64,000 nucleotides of DNA, from assembly GCF_017592545.1 (NCBI RefSeq), contig NZ_JAGFOA010000002.1:186001-250000 (forward strand). The letters are read 5' to 3'. The first letter of the stretch is position 1. Each line of letters begins with the position of its first letter. Made by a program: the position numbers and the translations under genes. Of the stretch, positions 58,747 to 64,000 are shown one piece after another. The notes beneath the pieces were generated by a model. The model worked only from the letters and a program-made list of their open reading frames with translations, had not been told where the DNA came from and ran no database searches. This DNA is from Microbacterium stercoris (GTDB taxonomy: Bacteria; Actinomycetota; Actinomycetes; Actinomycetales; Microbacteriaceae).

Positions 58747-60521
58747 CCTCGCCCCTGGAGCCCTCCGCCGACGCGCCCGTCGCGCCCGCTGCGCCCGCTG
58801 CTGCCGCTCCGCTGGCCGGGGGCGGATCGTCGTCGCTCGCCGACGGCGGCTGGCACCGGATGCATCCGCTGACCCCCCTGTTCCAGGGCGGACTGGTGCT
58901 GATCGTCATCGCGGGTGTGATCATCTCGAACTTCCGCGATCACGCGGTGTACTGGATGATCTCGATCTTCGCGCCCAACGAGGCGAACGAGTTCGCCACC
59001 GACCCGGACGACGACGTGGTCGCCTTCCTGCTCGAGAACAACCTCATCGTGATCGGCCTGCTCGCGCTGCTGGCGGTGGTGCTCGTCCTCATCGGCGTCT
59101 TCTGGTTCCTCTGGCGCTTCCACCAGTTCCGCATCTCGGACGACGAGGTCGAGGTGCGCAAGGGCGTCCTGTTCAAGTCGCATCGCCGCGCGCCGCTCGA
59201 CCGCGTGCAGGGCGTGAACCTCACCCGTCCGTTCCCGGCGCGACTGATCGGGCTGTCGAAGCTCGAGGTGATCGGCGCGGGCACCGGCGCGAACGTCGAC
59301 CTCGAGTACCTCGCGACCGAGCGCGCCGAGCAGGTGCGCGCCGACATCCTGCGCCTCGCCTCGGGCGCGCGCGCGGCACGTGAAGCCGCGCGGGATCTCG
59401 CCGAAGGCCGCGCCCCGCGTGAGTCGCTGATCGCGGGGGTCAACGCCGGCGTCGTGGGGCTCATCGAGGGCGTCGACCACCAGGACCTCGCGGCCGAGAG
59501 CATCGTCAAGATCCCCGCCGGCCGCCTCATCGGGGCGTACCTGCTGGACGGCATCTGGTGGATCGTCGGCTTCGGCGTGCTGTGGATCGGATCCGTCCTC
59601 ATCCCGCTGCTCATCGCGGGCAACGAGATCGAATCGGGTCTCATCTCGGTCGGCATCGGTCTCGGCACCGGCATCCCGATGGCGTTCGCCGCGGTGGCCA
59701 TCACGTGGGCCCAGATCTCGAAGTCGCTGCGCTATGCGATCGCCCCGACGCCGGATGGCGTGCGCGTGACCTTCGGTCTGCTCACGACGGTCACCGAGAC
59801 GCTTCCGCCGGGCCGCATCTACGCGGTCGAGGTGTCGCAGTCGCTGCTCTGGCGTCCCTTCGGCTGGTGGACGATCAAGATCAACCGGATGAGCGGCAAG
59901 AGCGCCGAGGCGCAGGCGTCGGGCAGTGCGCAGCAGTTCAACACCGTGCTGCCCGTCGGCACGCGCGCCGATGTCGAGCGTGTGCTCGCGCTGATCCTGC
60001 CCGGCGTGCCCATCGAGCACGGCCCGCTGATGTGGGAGGACGGCCTGCTCGGCCCGAAGGCCACCGCGATCGATCCGTACAAGACGATGGCGCGGCGTGC
60101 GTGGTGGCGCCGCCCGTTCTCGTTCAAGCGCCATGGCTTCGCGCTGACGCACGAGGCGCTGATGTTCCGCCGGGGCGTGCTCTTCCGCAAGCTCGCGGTC
60201 TTCCCGCTCGCGCGCCTGCAGGCCGTGTCGCTGCAGCAGGGGCCGGTCGACCGCTTCCAGCGGGTGGCGGGCGCTCAGGTGCACACGGTGATCGGGCCGG
60301 TCTCGGGTCACGTCGTCGGCCTCGACACGGCGGATGCCATTGAGCTGCTCCAGCGCGTGAGCACGGGAGCGGTTGCCGCGGCGCGCGTCGACCAGACGCA
60401 CCGGTGGTCGCAGCACCTCTCGGCCGCGGCGCCCGCGATCCCGGCGGCACCGCCTGTCGTGGCGCCGGTCGTGCCGCCGACACCGCCCGCCGGCGGCGAC
60501 GGCGGCGACGGGGCGGTATGA
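58743..60521 (+). CDS. Large bacterial PH-domain membrane protein (YdbT-like)
   Basis: A 592-residue protein from GTG 58743. Four or five membrane segments (about 50-75, 100-125, 272-298 and 305-325) lie among three bPH2 domains: FRISDDEVEVRKGVLFKSHRRAPLDRVQGVNL; YAIAPTPDGVRVTFGLLTTVTETLPPGRIYAVEV; FALTHEALMFRRGVLFRKLAVFPLARLQAVSL. Each has the pattern of a basic strand followed by a P-x-R-x-Q/Y motif. The C-terminus is Pro/Ala/Gly-rich. It is coupled to its smaller PH partner upstream and to the DUF2520 gene downstream (ATGA). Confidence 0.9.
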   Translation: MTSPLEPSADAPVAPAAPAAAAPLAGGGSSSLADGGWHRMHPLTPLFQGGLVLIVIAGVIISNFRDHAVYWMISIFAPNEANEFATDPDDDVVAFLLENNLIVIGLLALLAVVLVLIGVFWFLWRFHQFRISDDEVEVRKGVLFKSHRRAPLDRVQGVNLTRPFPARLIGLSKLEVIGAGTGANVDLEYLATERAEQVRADILRLASGARAAREAARDLAEGRAPRESLIAGVNAGVVGLIEGVDHQDLAAESIVKIPAGRLIGAYLLDGIWWIVGFGVLWIGSVLIPLLIAGNEIESGLISVGIGLGTGIPMAFAAVAITWAQISKSLRYAIAPTPDGVRVTFGLLTTVTETLPPGRIYAVEVSQSLLWRPFGWWTIKINRMSGKSAEAQASGSAQQFNTVLPVGTRADVERVLALILPGVPIEHGPLMWEDGLLGPKATAIDPYKTMARRAWWRRPFSFKRHGFALTHEALMFRRGVLFRKLAVFPLARLQAVSLQQGPVDRFQRVAGAQVHTVIGPVSGHVVGLDTADAIELLQRVSTGAVAAARVDQTHRWSQHLSAAAPAIPAAPPVVAPVVPPTPPAGGDGGDGAV

Positions 60522-61219
60522 ACCGCGACGGACGGCTCGGCGTCGGCATCATCGGCGCCGGACGTGTGGGCCCGGTGCTGGGTGCGGCGCTCGCCGGCGC
60601 GGGCCACGCGCTGACAGGGATCACGGCCGGATCGGATCCAGATCGGGTCGAGGCGATCCTGCCGGGTGTGCCCGTGCTGGATGCTCTCGAGGTCGCACGT
60701 CGCAGCGAGCTCGTCATCGTGGCCGTGCCTCACGGCGAGCTTCCCGGTCTGGTGGAAGGCCTCGCCGAGCTCGACGCCTGGCAGATGGGGCAGCTCGTGC
60801 TGCACACCGATCCGGCCCACGGCATCGAGGTGCTGCGTCCCGCCGCCGCGCGGGGCGCGATCCCGCTGGCCGTGCACCCCGCGATCGCCTTCACCGGCAC
60901 CACCCTCGACCTGCGGCAGCTCGCCGCCTCTTACGCCGCGGTGACCGCGCCGGCGGCGGTGCTGCCGATCGCGCAGGCGCTCGCGGTGGAGATCGGCTGC
61001 GAGCCGATCGTGGTGGCAGAGCGCGATCGCGCCGCCTACGCGGAGGCGATCGCCACCGCAGCCGAGTTCTCGAGGCAGATCGTGCATCAGGCCACCGGCC
61101 TCCTGCGCGGCATCGGGGTCGAGAACCCGGGAGGGTATCTGTCAGCGCTCGTGCGCTCGACGGTCGACCAGGCGCTCTCGGAGGCCTCGCCGACGGTGAT
61201 CCTTCCTCCCGACGAGTGA
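60518..61219 (+). CDS. Rossmann-fold DUF2520 protein (possible ketopantoate reductase)
   Basis: A 233-residue NAD(P)-binding protein. Dinucleotide loop GVGIIGAGRVGPVLGAAL (about 8-25), then VIVAVPHGELPGLVEGL, LAVHPAIAFTGTTLDLRQL and a helical DUF2520 domain (about 125-233) with NPGGYLSALVRSTVDQAL. Relatives next to panC in Actinobacteria and the PanG ketopantoate reductases belong to this broad family, so a role in pantothenate synthesis is plausible but not shown. It overlaps the PH gene by ATGA, and lysS follows after 71 bp with its own promoter. Confidence 0.85.
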   Translation: MNRDGRLGVGIIGAGRVGPVLGAALAGAGHALTGITAGSDPDRVEAILPGVPVLDALEVARRSELVIVAVPHGELPGLVEGLAELDAWQMGQLVLHTDPAHGIEVLRPAAARGAIPLAVHPAIAFTGTTLDLRQLAASYAAVTAPAAVLPIAQALAVEIGCEPIVVAERDRAAYAEAIATAAEFSRQIVHQATGLLRGIGVENPGGYLSALVRSTVDQALSEASPTVILPPDE

Positions 61220-61277
61220 CGGCGGCGCCGGGTACCGGGCGCCACGGAGTGCGACGAGGCGCTCAGCCAGCCGCCCG

Positions 61278-61291
61278 TAGGATTGAGGACA
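61278..61291 (+). promoter_or_regulatory. Leaderless -10 element for lysS
   Basis: TAGGAT (61278-61283) ends 7 nt before ATG 61291. Confidence 0.55.
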
Positions 61292-62811
61292 TGCCTGAGA
61301 CGCCCGCCGAGAACGCACCCGAGCCCACCGAAGAGGACATCTTCGAGCAGAAGGCCGTGCGTCTGGCCAAGCGCGAGCGCCTCATCGCCGAGCGCGAGAG
61401 CGCGGCGGGTGGCGCGTACCCCGTGTCGGTGCCCGTGACCCACACGATTCCGCAGCTGCGCGCGCAGTACGGCGAGCTCGAGGCGGGCGCCGAGACGGGT
61501 GACCAGGCCTCGGTCGCCGGTCGCATCGTGTTCAGCCGCAACACCGGCAAGCTCTGCTTCGCGAGCCTGCAGTCGGGCGACGGATCGCGCATCCAGGCCA
61601 TGATCTCGCTGGCGAATGTGGGCGAGGAGTCGCTGCAGCGCTGGAAGGACCTCGTCGACCTGGGTGACCACGTCGCGGTCTCCGGCGAGATCATCTCGAG
61701 TCGCCGCGGCGAGCTGTCGATCATGGTGTCGGCGTGGGAGATCGCCGCCAAGGCGCTCCTGCCCCTGCCGAACCTGCACTCGGAGCTCAGCGAGGAGAGC
61801 CGCGTGCGCAGCCGCTTCCTCGATCTCATCGTTCGTGACACCGCGCGCACCACGGTCAAGGCCCGTGCCACGGTGAACGCGAGCCTGCGCGCCACGTTCG
61901 CCGCGCACGACTTCACCGAGGTCGAGACGCCCATGCTGCAGGTGCAGCCCGGTGGTGCCTCGGCTCGTCCGTTCATCACGCACTCGAACGCGTTCGACAC
62001 CGACCTGTACATGCGCATCGCGCCGGAGCTCTACCTCAAGCGCGCCGTCGTCGGCGGCATCGACCGCGTGTTCGAGATCAACCGCAACTTCCGCAACGAG
62101 GGCGCCGACTCGACGCACAGCCCCGAGTTCGCGATGCTCGAGGCCTATCAGGCGTACAGCGACTACAACGGCATCGCCGACCTCACGCAGGAGCTCATCC
62201 AGAACGCGGCGATCGCCGTCGCCGGATCGACCACGGTCACGTGGGCCGACGGCACCGAGTTCGACCTCGGCGGTCAGTGGGACCGCATCTCGATGTACCC
62301 CTCGCTCTCCGAGGCCGCGGGCATCGAGATCACGCCCGACACCACGGTCGAGGAGCTCATCGCCCTGGCCACCGCGAACGGCGTGGAGATCCCGAAGCAG
62401 GAGACCCACGGAAAGCTCGTCGAGGAGCTCTGGGAGCACTTCGTCAAGCAGCACCTCACCCGTCCGACGTTCGTCATGGACTTCCCGGTCGACACCAGCC
62501 CGCTGGTGCGCGAGCACCGCTCGATCGCCGGCGTCGTCGAGAAGTGGGATCTGTACGTGCGTGGCTTCGAGCTGGCCACCGGCTACTCCGAGCTGGTCGA
62601 CCCGGTCATCCAGCGCGAGCGCTTCGTCGAGCAGGCCAAGCTCGCCGACCGCGGTGACGACGAGGCCATGCGCATCGACGAGGAGTTCCTGCGGGCGCTC
62701 GAGCACGGCATGCCGCCGACCGGTGGCATGGGCATGGGCATCGACCGCCTGCTGATGGCCATCACCGGTCTCGGCATCCGCGAGACGATCCTCTTCCCGC
62801 TGGTCAAGTAA
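61291..62811 (+). CDS. lysS: Lysyl-tRNA synthetase (class II)
   Basis: A 506-residue cytoplasmic enzyme that charges tRNA-Lys. The OB-fold anticodon domain (about 70-175) has VAGRIVFSRNTGKLCFASLQSGDG. The class II core has motif 1 region VKARATVNASLRATFAAHDFTEVETPML, motif 2 VFEINRNFRNEGADSTHSPEF and motif 3 GGMGMGIDRLLMAITG. YVRGFELATGYSELVDP is the Lys-specific loop. The ATG follows its own -10 element, with no leader. Complete. Confidence 0.97.
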   Translation: MPETPAENAPEPTEEDIFEQKAVRLAKRERLIAERESAAGGAYPVSVPVTHTIPQLRAQYGELEAGAETGDQASVAGRIVFSRNTGKLCFASLQSGDGSRIQAMISLANVGEESLQRWKDLVDLGDHVAVSGEIISSRRGELSIMVSAWEIAAKALLPLPNLHSELSEESRVRSRFLDLIVRDTARTTVKARATVNASLRATFAAHDFTEVETPMLQVQPGGASARPFITHSNAFDTDLYMRIAPELYLKRAVVGGIDRVFEINRNFRNEGADSTHSPEFAMLEAYQAYSDYNGIADLTQELIQNAAIAVAGSTTVTWADGTEFDLGGQWDRISMYPSLSEAAGIEITPDTTVEELIALATANGVEIPKQETHGKLVEELWEHFVKQHLTRPTFVMDFPVDTSPLVREHRSIAGVVEKWDLYVRGFELATGYSELVDPVIQRERFVEQAKLADRGDDEAMRIDEEFLRALEHGMPPTGGMGMGIDRLLMAITGLGIRETILFPLVK

Positions 62812-62846
62812 GCCCTCGGGGCCTCTCTCACGGGAGGCGAAGGGCG
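62812..62846. terminator. Probable shared terminator, lysS and DUF4192 genes
   Basis: GCCCT..GCCTCTC then TCAC then GGGAGGC..AGGGC forms a two-part stem with one internal mismatch in the 35 bp between the convergent genes. Confidence 0.4.
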
Positions 62847-63983
62847 TCACGACGCGCCTCTCTGGCCGGCGCGCCGTGTGCGGGAGGCCCGCGGAGACAC
62901 GCGACTGCCCAGCCAGGCGGGCAGGTGGGTCTGAGCGATCATCGTCGCGATGATGTCCGCCAGCCCGTGGTGCGGGTCGATCTCGCGCGCGAGCTTCACG
63001 AAGTGCGCCGCGTGCGTGGAGCGCCCGAGCGCCCACGACAGCCATGCCGCCGCGGCGAACGGCCCGGCGCGACGTGCGCGCGGTGCGACCGAGGCGACGC
63101 GCTTGGCGACCTCCAGCGCGTGACGAAGCCGATCCGGATCGGCTTCGTCCCCCTCGCCGGCCAGCCGGAGCGGGCCGTCGAAGTCGATCCGCTCGCCCCG
63201 CGACCACGCGACGTTGAAGCGCTGGATCGCCCGCCCCTCGTCGAGGTCGCCGGCCCACTGGCCAAGGGCGATGTCCCGGATGGCCGGGCGGTCGAGTGCG
63301 AGGGCCAGCCGCGCCAGGACGGGCGGCGACAGGTCGGCGGGATCGTGCGCGAGAGCGTCCTCGAAGAGGTCGGGCAGGGTGAGGTCGTCCGAGCGGAGCG
63401 TGAGCCGCAGCAGCTCGTGGCCCACCTGCTCTCGCTCGATGAGGTTCGACGGCGGCAGTTCGGTACCCGCGTGCTGGTCGCCCTGCGGCACCTCGATGCC
63501 CGGGAGCGCGAGGCGATCGGGCTCGATCTCGCTGAGGGGGTGCGGCTCGAACGGACCGTCGAGACACTGGCCCCACCCGTCCGAGCCGACGCACAGCGCG
63601 TCGACGAGGCCGTACTCGGCCGCGGCGAGGCAGCGCAGCAGCGCCTGGACGAACGCGGACCGCGCGACCCGGCCCTGCTCGTCTCGATAGGGGTCGTCGG
63701 TGTACACAACGACCGCCGCGCGGTCGATCTCCTTCGGCAGGCGCGCGAGGTGACCCACGAACTCGGCCGCGATCTCCGCGGTCTCATCGGCCGAGAGCTC
63801 GTCCGCCGGCAGGTCGAGACGGAGACCCCCTGCCGCTCGCCCGCCGGCGAACGGCACGAGCACCACGCTGTCGCGGGGACGGCACCCGATGAGCAGCGGC
63901 ACGAGCGAGAGCAGGTCGGCGGCCCCGTGGGCCTTCACAACGGCGGGTTGGGGGGAGGGCGAGAATCGAGTCTGGGTGGTCAT
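62847..63983 (-). CDS. DUF4192 protein
   Basis: A 378-residue cytoplasmic protein. DUF4192 features: LLSLVPLLIGCRPRDSVVLVPF near the start, VVYTDDPYRDE, ALCVGSDGW and a helical C-terminal half with AAAAWLSWALGRSTHAAHFVKLAREIDPHHGLADII, which looks like tetratricopeptide-type helices. Found across Actinobacteria; function unknown. The C-terminus is Arg-rich. CAGGCT lies 6 nt before ATG 63983 on the minus strand, a weak leaderless -10. The gene is complete and 17 bp from the end of the window. Confidence 0.85.
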   Translation of the reverse strand: MTTQTRFSPSPQPAVVKAHGAADLLSLVPLLIGCRPRDSVVLVPFAGGRAAGGLRLDLPADELSADETAEIAAEFVGHLARLPKEIDRAAVVVYTDDPYRDEQGRVARSAFVQALLRCLAAAEYGLVDALCVGSDGWGQCLDGPFEPHPLSEIEPDRLALPGIEVPQGDQHAGTELPPSNLIEREQVGHELLRLTLRSDDLTLPDLFEDALAHDPADLSPPVLARLALALDRPAIRDIALGQWAGDLDEGRAIQRFNVAWSRGERIDFDGPLRLAGEGDEADPDRLRHALEVAKRVASVAPRARRAGPFAAAAWLSWALGRSTHAAHFVKLAREIDPHHGLADIIATMIAQTHLPAWLGSRVSPRASRTRRAGQRGAS

Positions 63984-64000
63984 GATCCGAGCCTGACGAG

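Overview
The window is bacterial chromosome from a high-GC actinobacterium, most probably a member of the Microbacteriaceae close to Microbacterium. The evidence is the strong G/C third-position bias throughout, the order ftsH-folE-folP-folB-folK-DUF3180 shared with other Actinobacteria, a mycoredoxin gene, a Glu-Asp-Phe tRNA cluster, DUF2520 and DUF3180 genes, and many TAnnnT hexamers 6 or 7 nt before start codons, as expected for leaderless actinobacterial mRNAs. I see no phage, insertion sequence, plasmid or CRISPR signature; most of the window looks like core genome.

Layout. 0.1-4.5 kb: a universal stress protein, an autoregulated-looking DUF4097/PadR operon, a TipA-type MerR regulator and a pair of CrcB fluoride channel genes. 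4.7-11.8 kb: an RND exporter, a 650-bp repeat-rich non-coding stretch, a DEAD-box RNA helicase with a long arginine-rich repeat tail at its N-terminus, and an aldose epimerase. 11.9-23.5 kb: a D,D-carboxypeptidase, a sugar PTS permease (IICBA), a radical SAM protein, pirin, RecQ, a proline-rich membrane-anchored protein and an acyl-CoA oxidase-like flavoprotein.

23.6-40.1 kb is the most unusual region: eight co-directional, mostly overlapping genes for a 2067-residue Ig/FN3 surface protein, a MoxR AAA+ ATPase, a DUF58 protein, a membrane protein with a transglutaminase fold whose catalytic cysteine position is Asp, an RDD-FHA fusion, a PP2C phosphatase, a second FHA protein and a membrane Ser/Thr kinase. 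I infer a phosphorylation-controlled AAA+ system that acts at the membrane on the giant exported protein. Acidic-x-Thr-[V/I/L] motifs repeat in the linkers of three of its proteins and may be FHA ligands.

40.1-48.7 kb: a resolvase-fold protein that has lost its catalytic serine, a zinc metallopeptidase, mycoredoxin, a GT2-GtrA glycosyltransferase, a DUF2975/XRE/membrane-protein operon, a DUF2243-CtaG pair, a NarL-type two-component system and a SHOCT protein. 48.9-51.6 kb: tRNA-Glu, -Asp and -Phe, an M23 peptidase and inorganic pyrophosphatase. 51.7-62.8 kb: tilS, hpt, ftsH, folE, folP, folB, folK, DUF3180, two bacterial-PH-domain proteins, a DUF2520 reductase-like gene and lysS. The genes from ftsH to DUF2520 are tightly coupled by overlaps. 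panC, panD and coaX, which lie between the DUF2520 gene and lysS in Mycobacterium, are absent here. A DUF4192 gene closes the window on the minus strand.
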